Below are positions 25,264 through 33,795 of a DNA stretch of 54,193 bases, one piece after another (within the stretch, counting starts at the first letter, position 1; each line of letters starts with the position of its first letter). The notes beneath the pieces were generated by a model, which saw nothing but the letters and a program-made list of their open reading frames with translations, ran no database searches and was not told the origin of the DNA. Origin of the DNA: Azorhizobium doebereinerae UFLA1-100 (GTDB taxonomy: Bacteria; Pseudomonadota; Alphaproteobacteria; Rhizobiales; Xanthobacteraceae). The translations under genes were made by a program, and so were the position numbers. The DNA lies in assembly GCF_000473085.1 (NCBI RefSeq), contig NZ_AXBA01000037.1, positions 1-54,193 of the forward strand, written 5' to 3'.

Positions 25264-27612
25264 TCAAGAGGTGGGGGGAAGGGGCGCGTCCACGGTTGCG
25301 GGCCGATCGATCGGCCGGCCGTTGTGGGTAATGGTGGGCTTCGCTTTGCCGCCGCTGAGCATCGAGGGCGACGAAAGGGCTTCGAACCGCTCCCGTTTCA
25401 GGCGCACCTGGATCATGTGCGGGCAGCGGTGGTCGTCGTGGTAGAGCATCTGGCAGTGCATGCAGTAGATGCACTCGTTGACGTTGATGTGCCCTTCGGG
25501 GTGAATGGACTGAACCGGGCATTCCTTCGCGCAGCGCTGGCACGGCGATCCGCATTCGGACCACCGCTTCAGCCATTCGAACGTGCGCATCCGGCCGGGA
25601 ATGGCGAGCGCGGCGCCCAGCGGGCACAGGTAGCGGCAGAAGAACCGCTCGATGAACAGTCCCGCACACAGCAGGGTGAGGGCGTAGACCACATATGGCC
25701 ATTCGCGCGCGAACTTCAGGATGATCGCGGTCTTGAAGGGCTCGACCTCGGCCAGGGTCTCCGTCAGGGCGACGGAGTAGAGCGAAAGCCCGAACAGGCC
25801 GATGAACAGGATGTATTTTATCGGCCACAGTCGCTCGTGCAGGCCCCAGGGTACCGTGACCTGAGGGACCTTGAGCCACTTCGCCACCGTGCTGAGCAGT
25901 TCCTGCAATGCCCCGAACGGGCAAAGCCAGCCGCAGAACGGCCCGCGCCCCCAGAACAGTAGGCCCACCGCCACCGCCGACCACAGGATGAAGGTGAGCG
26001 GCGAGGCAAGGAAGAACTCCCATTTGAACCCGGTGATGAGGGCGCTGGTGAAGGTGACGACGTTCACCACCGATAGTTGAGCATTGGCATACCAGCCGAG
26101 CCAGACGAGGATGAAGAGCAGGAACGCCCGGCGCACCCACTCATAGACGGCCGGGCGGCGGACCAGCGCATCCTGAAAGAAGAAGATGGCCGTCAGGGCG
26201 AGGAGGGTGAATGCGGTCAGCCCGATGGCGGCGACGTTGCCGCGCCAGATCCGCATCCAGAGCGGATCCTCCAGCAAGTCTCCCGCAGGGGCCGCCTGTG
26301 CGGCCGGCGACATTGCGGATGCGGCCGCCTGGGGCGGGGAAGGGGCCGGGCGTTCCTGCTTGAGATAAGTGTCGGGGAGCGCATATCCCAGCTCGAACGT
26401 CTGGAAGGCCTTCTCGCGGGTGGCTGTCGCCCGCTGCACCAGGAGCTGGATTTGCCAGGGCGCTGCGGGGTCGAGGGTGAGCTCATTGGGCACCACGAAC
26501 AGCGACACTTCGCGCAGAACGGGCGCGCCCTGGGCGGCAAGGCCACCGAGACGGGTGTGGTTGCGATCGCGGAAGCGGGTGCTGGATCCGTCCTGCAACA
26601 GTTCGATGCGGTCGAAAATGCCGCCCCGGACGTAGCCCGACCCCTTGAAGGAATAGGCGCCGTCCCCGGCGATCAGGATGGCCTGCTGGCCTGGCTTCAG
26701 CTGCGCCATCAGGCGGTCGTAGCCGTCGTTGCCCAGCAGGCTGCGGCCGATGGTGGGGACGGTGACGAGCGCGGCATAGAGATCGATGAAGACATCGTCC
26801 TCTGCGCCCGGCTCCGGGTTTTCTGCCGCGGTCTTGTTGCCGGCCTTAGCGAAGGCGTCGCTGACCTCGCCGATCGAAAGGTGGAGGCGGCGAACCGATC
26901 CGTCGCCGAGCAGGTCGTTCCAGTCGCGAATGTCACTCTTCGTGAAGTCGATCGCCTTCTGCGGGAGCGCCGCGCCGGTGCCACCGCCCGCCACGCTGCC
27001 CCCGGCCACCCGTCCGCTGCGGATGAGCCGCACGGCAGAGCGCACCACGCTGTCGGCCATGACCAGCACAGTGACGGTCGCGCCACTGACGATGTCGACC
27101 TGAGGCGGATTTTCGGCGCCCGTGGCGATCGGCCGGATGTCCCGGCCGATCAGGGAATTCATCGTGGCGATGATGCGCTGTACCGGAATGCCGATCAGGA
27201 CGATCGGCTCCTTGTGATCCACCAGCTTTATGCCGGAGATGACACCGTTGGTGTCAATTCCGACAAGTAAGCTGATTGGCTTTCCTGAATATCCGGTCGC
27301 ATTGGCGAAGTCGGTATTGAGATAAAGGTATCCGCGCAGCCGCTCCCCGCTGAAGACAGGAACGATGGGCGGCGAGCCCTCTGGGGGCCCGAAGCGATCC
27401 GCGTCAGCAAAAAACTCGCCCGGCTGCGCGGCTCCCAAATAATCCTTCAATTCAGCGGCAGCGTGGGCTGGCGCTACAAAGAAGACCGCACCTGCCGCGA
27501 GTACAATGATGCCGGCTAGGCAGGTCGTCGAAAATCGTATGCTCGCAAGCTGAACAGCCGCAAACAGTCGAATCCGCGCAAGCCAAACCAGGGCGCGAGA
27601 TAGAACAGGCAA
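25264..27612 (-). CDS. nosR: NosR, membrane flavo-iron-sulfur protein for N2O respiration
   Basis: This 782-residue polytopic protein is needed for nosZ expression and for electron flow from quinol to NosZ. An N-terminal hydrophobic segment (about 28-50) is followed by a periplasmic FMN-binding domain with SGATVT near residue 175, where Thr carries the FMN added by NosX. After several membrane helices come CGWLCPFGALQE and CRYLCPLGAA motifs, then two ferredoxin-type clusters, CGSPCQRCAKECP (about 685) and CIYCMHCQ (about 711). All cluster cysteines are present. It is the first gene of the nos operon. Its stop lies 15 bp before the nosZ start. No defect is seen here, in contrast to nosZ. Confidence 0.94.
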   Translation of the reverse strand: MPVLSRALVWLARIRLFAAVQLASIRFSTTCLAGIIVLAAGAVFFVAPAHAAAELKDYLGAAQPGEFFADADRFGPPEGSPPIVPVFSGERLRGYLYLNTDFANATGYSGKPISLLVGIDTNGVISGIKLVDHKEPIVLIGIPVQRIIATMNSLIGRDIRPIATGAENPPQVDIVSGATVTVLVMADSVVRSAVRLIRSGRVAGGSVAGGGTGAALPQKAIDFTKSDIRDWNDLLGDGSVRRLHLSIGEVSDAFAKAGNKTAAENPEPGAEDDVFIDLYAALVTVPTIGRSLLGNDGYDRLMAQLKPGQQAILIAGDGAYSFKGSGYVRGGIFDRIELLQDGSSTRFRDRNHTRLGGLAAQGAPVLREVSLFVVPNELTLDPAAPWQIQLLVQRATATREKAFQTFELGYALPDTYLKQERPAPSPPQAAASAMSPAAQAAPAGDLLEDPLWMRIWRGNVAAIGLTAFTLLALTAIFFFQDALVRRPAVYEWVRRAFLLFILVWLGWYANAQLSVVNVVTFTSALITGFKWEFFLASPLTFILWSAVAVGLLFWGRGPFCGWLCPFGALQELLSTVAKWLKVPQVTVPWGLHERLWPIKYILFIGLFGLSLYSVALTETLAEVEPFKTAIILKFAREWPYVVYALTLLCAGLFIERFFCRYLCPLGAALAIPGRMRTFEWLKRWSECGSPCQRCAKECPVQSIHPEGHINVNECIYCMHCQMLYHDDHRCPHMIQVRLKRERFEALSSPSMLSGGKAKPTITHNGRPIDRPATVDAPLPPTS

Positions 27613-27734
27613 TGGCCGACTCCACAGCGTCCACCGCCCGTGGCGGTGCTTCTCGTTCGGAGGTGCGGTTGGTCGCTACGCTGGGACCGGCGCCCGCCTC
27701 TGTTCAACGCCTAGCACAAGGCAACGATGCCTTT

Positions 27735-27777
27735 TTGAGCCACGACAAACATAACTCAGATAAGATGATTTTGTAAT
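27735..27777 (+). promoter_or_regulatory. Class II Crp/Fnr-type promoter between nosR and the ferritin-like gene
   Basis: TTGAGCCACGACAA (27735-27748) is followed by TGTAAT (27772-27777) at the spacing of a class II activated promoter reading toward 27822. The same dyad lies 123 bp before the nosR start and could also serve the nos operon, but no good -10 is visible on that side. The site closely matches those at 8806 and 18551. Confidence 0.5.
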
Positions 27778-27821
27778 GACGTGAGCGATTGATAATTTCG
27801 GTCCCGGCGGAGGGCGAGGGC

Positions 27822-28688
27822 ATGGCGCTGCTGGAATGCGAGCCTGGGGGCACCGTGCGCTCGCTGGCGGAATTTTTTGCGCTTGCACAGGCGATGGTAG
27901 CGGACGCGGCGGCGGGCTACGAAGCGCTGGCTGCCGCAGCCCGCGCGCGGGGGCAGGGAGCGGTGGCCGATCGGCTCGATACACTCGCGGGCGAGGAACA
28001 TGTGCATCTGGCCAATCTCACCCGCTGGTCGGTGGATTTGCAGCATAAGATCCCGGACCCATCGGCGATGCCGTGGGCACCGCCGCACGCCATGGACCCG
28101 GAAGCCGGCGCGGAACTGGCCTCATCCCAGTTGATGACGCCCTATCGGGTGATGGCCCTGGCGGTTCGAAACAAGGGGCGAGCCTTCGCCTTCTGGAGCT
28201 ACGTCGCCGCGCAGGCCGAGCCGCGCGAGGTCCAGGATGCGGCGGAAGCTATGGCGCGGGAGGAGCTCCGTCGAGCGGCGACCTTGCGGGTGGAGCGGCG
28301 TCAGGCCTTTCACGCGGCCCGGCGGACCGTGGCGGATGCCGCCACACCTGATGCGCGGGGCGAGGCTGAGCCGGTGAATACGATCGCCGCTCTGGAGACG
28401 CAGCTCGCCCAGCTCTTGGAACAACGTCTGCCGGCGCTGGAGGGGGCCATGGCCGACCGCTCCCGTGCTTTCATCGCCGACGGGCGCGCTGCCGCAATGG
28501 ACATACGGGCCGCCGCCCCGGGAGCGATGGGCGATGGCCAGAACACGATGTCGGAGGTCGCCGAGCGTCTCGTCGCGCTGTATCTCGAAGCGGCGGAACG
28601 CAGCACGCATTACGCGCATCTGGTCTGGGCCCAGGCACGCGCCGAGGCGGCGCTGACCCGGCTGGCTTGGCTGCGGACCCTGCCGTGA
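27822..28688 (+). CDS. Ferritin-like/rubrerythrin-type helical protein
   Basis: This 288-residue cytoplasmic protein is rich in Glu and Ala helices. Residues 12-75 have AQAMVADAAAGYEALAAAA and LAGEEHVHLANLTRW, an E-x2-H-type arrangement of ferritin-like di-iron proteins. A second helix pair (about 125-165) has MAREELRRAATLRVERRQAFH. The last 110 residues are a separate Ala-rich helical region. A di-iron or iron-binding role is therefore likely, but the metal ligands are not certain. The ATG at 27822 has GGAGGG before it. It is divergent from nosR and has its own dyad promoter, so it is probably induced with denitrification. Confidence 0.65.
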   Translation: MALLECEPGGTVRSLAEFFALAQAMVADAAAGYEALAAAARARGQGAVADRLDTLAGEEHVHLANLTRWSVDLQHKIPDPSAMPWAPPHAMDPEAGAELASSQLMTPYRVMALAVRNKGRAFAFWSYVAAQAEPREVQDAAEAMAREELRRAATLRVERRQAFHAARRTVADAATPDARGEAEPVNTIAALETQLAQLLEQRLPALEGAMADRSRAFIADGRAAAMDIRAAAPGAMGDGQNTMSEVAERLVALYLEAAERSTHYAHLVWAQARAEAALTRLAWLRTLP

Positions 28689-28744
28689 GAGGGCCCCGGT
28701 GATGTGAGAACGTCCGTCCGATCTGCGCACCGTGGGAGAGCTGA

Positions 28745-28770
28745 GGCCGGGCATAAGCCCTCGCCCGGCC
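28745..28770. terminator. Hairpin between convergent genes
   Basis: GGCCGGGC pairs with GCCCGGCC across a 10-base loop in the gap between the ferritin-like gene and the convergent orphan at 28780. There is no T-run, so it would be a weak or Rho-assisted bidirectional terminator. Confidence 0.4.
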
Positions 28771-28779
28771 GGCCCTGCC

Positions 28780-29127
28780 TCAGGCGGCGTTCCGGCCCGC
28801 CATGAGCGCCGCCTCGATGGATGTCACCAGCCTCTCGAACGTCTCGGGCTGGGTCGATGCGGCGGCGAGGTCGCTGGCCCAATTGGGGTGGCGCAGCGTG
28901 TAAGTGGTGAAGGCCACGTGGGCGCCGGTCTTTTTCAGCAGATGGTCCGACACCCGCGAAGGCAGTGCCTCCCGCACGAAAAACAGAAGGCCGGGATGGC
29001 TTTTGTCGAATGTCGCAATCTCGCCGGATGCCTCGGCGTAGGCGCCTTCCGCGATCAGGCCAGAAACCCGATCGATCAAGTCTATCACTTCCGGCTTGTG
29101 CTTGCTCGTCCCAGTCACGCTGACCAT
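28780..29127 (-). CDS. Hypothetical small protein, family not recognised
   Basis: This is a 115-residue soluble protein with no signal peptide, no membrane segment and no cysteines. It is helical, with DLIDRVSGLIAEGAYAEASGEIATFDKSH resembling a short TPR-like helical hairpin and a basic stretch, HLLKKTGAH. The start at ATG 29127 is well supported by GGAGG at 7 bp spacing. The frame could extend to 29496, but that part has no start support. It is divergent from the debranching enzyme gene at 29411. I do not recognise the family and see no context that fixes a role. Confidence 0.5.
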   Translation of the reverse strand: MVSVTGTSKHKPEVIDLIDRVSGLIAEGAYAEASGEIATFDKSHPGLLFFVREALPSRVSDHLLKKTGAHVAFTTYTLRHPNWASDLAAASTQPETFERLVTSIEAALMAGRNAA

Positions 29128-29410
29128 CGTTTCGCCTCCTGCTGACGTCCCGCCGAGGAACGGTAGAAGTGATATGGGCGCGCGAAAGAGCGAGTCAACG
29201 GGATGGGCAGGCGGGGGCAATCGCAAGGCTGTGGCCATTCCGGGGCGGTCAGGAGGTGCGGTTGGCCGGGAGCTGAGCCGCCGCCAACGGGGAACCAAGC
29301 TGCGCCGTTGTGCGTTGTCCATGGTCTTGCAATGCGGGAAGGCTGCCCTTTCCGTGTCTCCACCGACCGTTGTGCGTCTCTCCCCACAGCGCAAACGCAC
29401 CCGATGGGCC

Positions 29411-31582
29411 ATGAACCTGCAGCACACGCCCGATGGCACAGAAGAGCCGCTGTTCCAGATCGAATCCCACGGGCCTCCGTCGCGCCCGCGCGGCACGCTG
29501 AAACAGGGCGATACGTTCGCGGTATTCGACCTCTATGGTGACATGGGCGTCTCGCCCGGCACACCGGATGGACTTTATCACGCAGATACCCGTCATCTCT
29601 CGCATTGGTCGCTGCTGATCGAGGGCCGCGAGCCGCTGTTCCTCGGCTCGACCATTCTCGACGGCAATGCCGGCCTGGCGGTCGATCTCACCAACCCCGA
29701 CGTGATCGCTGACGGCCATACCCGCCTGCACAAGGACACGCTGCACGTGGTGCGCTTCTTCTTCCTCTGGCAGGAGGCTGCGCATGAGCGCTGTTCCATC
29801 CAGAATTACGGCAGCGAGGCGGTGGACGTGGTGTTCACCTATACGTTCGATAGCGATTTCATCGACCTGTTCGAGGCCCGCGGGGCGCGGCGGGTGAAGC
29901 GCGGCACTCCGCTTCCGCCGGTGATCGAGGGCGGGCACGTACGCCTTGCCTACCGGGGCCTTGACGAGGTCGAATACCATACGGAGATCGAGTTCCGCCC
30001 GCGTCCTTCCGCTGTACGCACCCGCAGCGCCGACTTCGCCATCCGCTTGGGACCGGGCGAGCGCACTTCGATCTTCGTCACCATCGCCACGCAGCCCGCG
30101 ACCGAGCGGATGCGCCGCCCTTTCCTGCAAAGCCTTCAGCGGGCCTGCCGCGCCACCCGCACTGTCCGCGAGGACATGGCCCAGGTGGTGACCTCGAACC
30201 CGCAGGTGAACGGGGTGCTGGAGCGTTCCGCCGCTGACTTGGCCATGCTGCTGACGCAGACGCCGCAGGGCCTTTACCCCTATGCCGGCATCCCCTGGTA
30301 TTCCACGACGTTCGGGCGCGACGGCCTGCTGACGGCCATCGCCATGCTTTGGGCCGATCCTGGCATCGCGTGCGGCGTCCTCATGCGTCTCGCCGCTTTG
30401 CAGGCGGCGACCACGGACCCCGCTGCGGATGCCGAGCCGGGCAAGATCCTGCACGAGATGCGGGGCGGCGAAATGGCTCGCCTGAAGGAGGTGCCGTTCG
30501 CGCTCTATTACGGCAGCGTGGATTCGACGCCGCTGTTCGTGCTCCTCGCCGGGCGCTATTACGAGCGCACCGGGGATTTGGAGACCATGCGCGCCTTGTG
30601 GCCGGCGATCCTGGCGGCCCTCGCCTGGATCGACGGACCCGGAGATCGCGATGGCGATGGATTCCTAGAATACCATCGCGCCACGGACACCGGCCTCGCC
30701 AACCAGGGCTGGAAGGATTCCTACGATTCCATCTTCCATGCCGACGGCACCCTGGCGAAGGGGCCGATCGCTTTGGTCGAGGTGCAAGCGTATGTCTATT
30801 CAGCGAAACTGGCGCTTGTTGACGTTGCGCAGGCCCTCGGTGACGACGTCTTCGCCGATCGGCTGAGGCGGGAGGCTCTCGCGCTCGCCCAGTGTTTCGA
30901 GGCCGCCTTCTGGGCGCCGGAGATCGGCACCTATGCGTTGGCGCTCGACGGCGACAAACGGGCCTGCAAGGTCGCGACCTCCAATCCCGGGCATGCGTTG
31001 TTCTCCGGCATTGTCCGCCCCGACAGGGCGGGAGCGGTGATCCGCCGGCTGATGGACAGCGATGGAGCGTCGGGCTGGGGCATTCGCACGGTGGCGCGGG
31101 GCGAGGCGCGCTATAATCCCATGTCCTATCACAACGGCTCCATCTGGCCGCACGACAACGCTGTCGCCGCGCTCGGCATGGCACGCTACGGACACACCCA
31201 GGCCGCCGTCGAGGTGTTCGAGGCGATGCTGGACGCCGGCGGAGCTATGGCGCTCGGCCGCCTCCCTGAACTCTATTGCGGCTTTCGCCGGCGCCACGGG
31301 CGCGGGCCGACGCTCTATCCCGTCGCCTGTGCGCCTCAGGCCTGGGCGAGCGCGGCCGTGCTCGCCTGCGTCCAGGCGTGCCTGGGCATCGAGTTCCGCC
31401 CCGCCGCCGAAGAGGTGGTGTTCCGCCGCCCCCGCCTGCCACGGATGATCGACGAACTGTCGATCCGCAATCTGCGCGTCGGGGGGACGCAACTGGACGT
31501 CACGATCCAGCGGCGGGGCTCGGATGTCGCCGTCGGCGTCGACCGGCGCTTGGGTGCGGGGCAGGCGATCGTTCTGCTTTGA
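29411..31582 (+). CDS. Amylo-alpha-1,6-glucosidase-type glycogen debranching enzyme
   Basis: This is a 723-residue cytoplasmic enzyme of the bacterial glycogen-debranching type. The N-terminal domain (about 15-230) has GDTFAVFDLYGDMG and GLYHADTRHLSHW, typical of the debranching enzyme N-terminal domain. The C-terminal (alpha/alpha)6 barrel has PWYSTTFGRDGLLTA (about 295), NQGWKDSYDSIF (about 430), and MSYHNGSIWPHDNA (about 570), which supply the acid/base residues. It would hydrolyse alpha-1,6 branches or related glucosides. The ATG at 29411 fits the domain start, but its binding site is weak. The frame extends upstream to 29096. The PRC-barrel gene follows after 58 bp. Confidence 0.85.
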   Translation: MNLQHTPDGTEEPLFQIESHGPPSRPRGTLKQGDTFAVFDLYGDMGVSPGTPDGLYHADTRHLSHWSLLIEGREPLFLGSTILDGNAGLAVDLTNPDVIADGHTRLHKDTLHVVRFFFLWQEAAHERCSIQNYGSEAVDVVFTYTFDSDFIDLFEARGARRVKRGTPLPPVIEGGHVRLAYRGLDEVEYHTEIEFRPRPSAVRTRSADFAIRLGPGERTSIFVTIATQPATERMRRPFLQSLQRACRATRTVREDMAQVVTSNPQVNGVLERSAADLAMLLTQTPQGLYPYAGIPWYSTTFGRDGLLTAIAMLWADPGIACGVLMRLAALQAATTDPAADAEPGKILHEMRGGEMARLKEVPFALYYGSVDSTPLFVLLAGRYYERTGDLETMRALWPAILAALAWIDGPGDRDGDGFLEYHRATDTGLANQGWKDSYDSIFHADGTLAKGPIALVEVQAYVYSAKLALVDVAQALGDDVFADRLRREALALAQCFEAAFWAPEIGTYALALDGDKRACKVATSNPGHALFSGIVRPDRAGAVIRRLMDSDGASGWGIRTVARGEARYNPMSYHNGSIWPHDNAVAALGMARYGHTQAAVEVFEAMLDAGGAMALGRLPELYCGFRRRHGRGPTLYPVACAPQAWASAAVLACVQACLGIEFRPAAEEVVFRRPRLPRMIDELSIRNLRVGGTQLDVTIQRRGSDVAVGVDRRLGAGQAIVLL

Positions 31583-31640
31583 GCCGGGGCGCGCCGCCGC
31601 GGCCGCCCCGACAGTTACAACGCCCGACAGAGGATTTCCG

Positions 31641-32354
31641 ATGTCATCCATCCTCAGCGGCCGGCTGATTGCCGGTTTTCTGCTCCTGGCGCTGTCGTGC
31701 CCTGCGTCCATGGCTTTCGCCCAAGCGCCGGACGCACCGGCCGCCGTCACGCCTTCGGCGGTGCCGCCTCCAGTTGCACCATCCCCCGCCCCCGCGCCGG
31801 CCACGGAACCCACGCCGGCCCAGCCTGCGGCGGCTTCGTCCCCGCCGTCGCCGTCCGTCTCCGTGCCGCCACCCGCCACGGAGACGCCGGCCATGGTGAT
31901 CGACGGCGCCGCCGCCGATACGCTTCTCGGAAAGCCGGTGCAGAGCGCTGCCGGCGAGGACATGGGGCGCATCGTCGATGTGGTGATCGACCGGGCCGGC
32001 GTGATGCGGGCCGTCATCATCGATTTCGGCGGCTTCCTCGGCGTCGGCAGCCGCAAGATCGCGGTGGACTGGCGCGTGCTGCATTTCCCGCCCGGCGGCG
32101 CCATGGACAAGGCGGTCGCGCAGCTCCAGCGCAATCAGCTCCGGAGCGCGCCCGTATTCAAGCAAGGCGAGCCGATCGTCGTGGTGGGGCGCGCGGAAGC
32201 GGCATCTTCGCCGGCATCGCCCCAGGCTATGCAGCCCGCTGCCGCGCCTGCGCCCGCGTCCGTCCCCCCCGCATCAAGCGGCCAAGCCCCAGGCGTGCCG
32301 CCCGCCGCAGCGGCGCCTTTGTCACCCACATCCGATCCATCGCCGAAGCCGTGA
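31641..32354 (+). CDS. Secreted PRC-barrel domain protein with Pro/Ala-rich arms
   Basis: This 237-residue protein has a signal peptide (residues 1-28, ending AMAFAQ) and is then a long Pro/Ala/Ser-rich linker to about residue 85. A PRC-barrel domain follows (about 92-165: LLGKPVQSAAGEDMGRIVDV, VMRAVIIDFGGFLGVGSRKI, VDWRVLHF), and a second Pro/Ala-rich tail ends the protein. It likely acts in the periplasm or at the cell surface. PRC-barrels bind partner proteins or membranes, but the ligand is unknown. AGAGGA precedes the ATG. Its TGA lies one base before the GTG of the next MFS gene, so the pair is coupled. Confidence 0.8.
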   Translation: MSSILSGRLIAGFLLLALSCPASMAFAQAPDAPAAVTPSAVPPPVAPSPAPAPATEPTPAQPAAASSPPSPSVSVPPPATETPAMVIDGAAADTLLGKPVQSAAGEDMGRIVDVVIDRAGVMRAVIIDFGGFLGVGSRKIAVDWRVLHFPPGGAMDKAVAQLQRNQLRSAPVFKQGEPIVVVGRAEAASSPASPQAMQPAAAPAPASVPPASSGQAPGVPPAAAAPLSPTSDPSPKP

Positions 32355-32355
32355 C

Positions 32356-33660
32356 GTGAACAGCCCTCGGAAGGTGCAGGAACAGGACAGCGTGCCTGGT
32401 CCCCCCGGTGTGGACCCCGCATATCCAGACGGCGGCACGCCACCCTCGGCGCGCAGCCGGCATGGGCTGGACTGGTTCGTGTTCTGCGTGGCGGACATCC
32501 AGACCGGCTTCGGCCCGTTTGTCGCGGTGTTCCTCACCACGCAGAAATGGACACAGCTCGACATCGGCCTGGTGCTGACCATCAGCGGCCTCGTCAGCCT
32601 CGTCGGTCAGATCCCGCTCGGCGCGATGGTGGATGCAGTCTGCTCCATCCGCGCCATGGCGGTGCTCTCGCTGATCGCCATCGGGATCAGCGCCGTCGTC
32701 TTCGCCGCATGGCCGATCTTTCCCGTGGTCCTCGCCTCGCGCGTGCTGCATGCGGCGGCGAGCTGCGTTCTGGGGCTGTGCCTCGTCTCACTCAGCCTCG
32801 GCTTGGTTGGACCGGCTGGCATCAGCGCGCGCCTCGGCCGCAATGCCGCTTTTGCGTCGGCCGGCACCGGCGTCGCGGCGCTGACCATGGGCGGGCTTGG
32901 CTACTACGTGTCGAGCCAGGCGGTGTTCTTTCTTGCGGCGGCCCTTGTCGTGCCGGCGCTTACCGCTTTGCTGCGCATCGATGCGGCGGAAATCGCGGCG
33001 GCCCCGCGACCACGCGAGGCGAGCGGCGGCAGTTGGACGGCGACCATCGCGGGCGTGCTCAGCCTCGGGCGGAACCGGCGGCTGGTAATCTTCTGCGGCT
33101 GCGTGGTCATGTTCCACCTCGCCAATGCGGCCATGCTGCCTCTGGCTGCCAGCATGCTCACGCTACGCTCGAGCGAGGCGGCCACCGTCATGGTGGCCGC
33201 GGCGATGGTGGTGCCGCAATTCACCGTGACGCTCCTGTCCCCGCTGGTCGGCCGGGGCGCTCAGAGATGGGGGCGCCGGCCGTTCCTGCTTATAGGCTTC
33301 GCGGCGCTGGTGGTACGTGGCGCCTGCTTTGCGCTGACGGGCGAGCCCTATTTCCTGGTGGCGATCCAGGTGTTGGACGGCGTGTCCGCGGCAGTGCTTG
33401 GCGTACTCGTTCCGCTCACCGTGTCGGACCTCACCCGCGGCACCCATTTCAATCTGGCGCAGGGCACCGTGGGCTGCGCCATGGGGATCGGCGCCTCATT
33501 CAGTACCGTCATGACGGGATATGTGGCGGATACGATGGGAAGCTACACCGCCTTCCTGACCCTGGCGGTCGTCGCTGCGGCGGGGCTCGCGTTGGTGGCG
33601 TTGGTCATGCCCGAAACGCGACCGACCGAGGCTGGGGAGGGGCGGCAAAGTCGGGGCTGA
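32356..33660 (+). CDS. MFS transporter
   Basis: This is a 434-residue major facilitator permease with twelve hydrophobic segments after a 35-residue polar N-terminus. The motif A-like loop is not classical (LGAMVDAVCSIRAMA), and a second half-repeat has VGRGAQRWGRRPFLLIGF. It resembles uncharacterised MFS proteins, possibly drug or metabolite exporters. The GTG start at 32356 lies directly behind the PRC-barrel stop, so reading depends on translational coupling. It is followed by a strong inverted repeat that should end the transcript. Confidence 0.8.
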   Translation: MNSPRKVQEQDSVPGPPGVDPAYPDGGTPPSARSRHGLDWFVFCVADIQTGFGPFVAVFLTTQKWTQLDIGLVLTISGLVSLVGQIPLGAMVDAVCSIRAMAVLSLIAIGISAVVFAAWPIFPVVLASRVLHAAASCVLGLCLVSLSLGLVGPAGISARLGRNAAFASAGTGVAALTMGGLGYYVSSQAVFFLAAALVVPALTALLRIDAAEIAAAPRPREASGGSWTATIAGVLSLGRNRRLVIFCGCVVMFHLANAAMLPLAASMLTLRSSEAATVMVAAAMVVPQFTVTLLSPLVGRGAQRWGRRPFLLIGFAALVVRGACFALTGEPYFLVAIQVLDGVSAAVLGVLVPLTVSDLTRGTHFNLAQGTVGCAMGIGASFSTVMTGYVADTMGSYTAFLTLAVVAAAGLALVALVMPETRPTEAGEGRQSRG

Positions 33661-33723
33661 GCGGAATGGAAACGGTTCGTGTCGATTTTGTTTCGATCGC
33701 GAGCCCCGAGATCGACCTCTGAG

Positions 33724-33765
33724 CAGTATTTCGGCGGAGTGGCTCTCCGCCCCGCCGAAATACTG
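33724..33765. terminator. Bidirectional terminator-like inverted repeat
   Basis: CAGTATTTCGGCGG pairs perfectly with CCGCCGAAATACTG (14 bp, loop 14). A nested alternative hairpin, GGCGGAG-TGGCT-CTCCGCC, lies inside it. It sits between the convergent MFS (ends 33660) and glycosyltransferase (ends 33796) genes. There is no T-run. Confidence 0.6.
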
Positions 33766-33795
33766 ATCGGGTAGTCATTTGTAGGTATCCGCTGC

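Noticed and set aside
22906-25962. Very long open frame on the plus strand opposite nosZ and nosD
   Set aside because: It is antisense to clearly recognised nos genes, has no family resemblance, and arises from the GC-rich codon bias that leaves complementary frames open.
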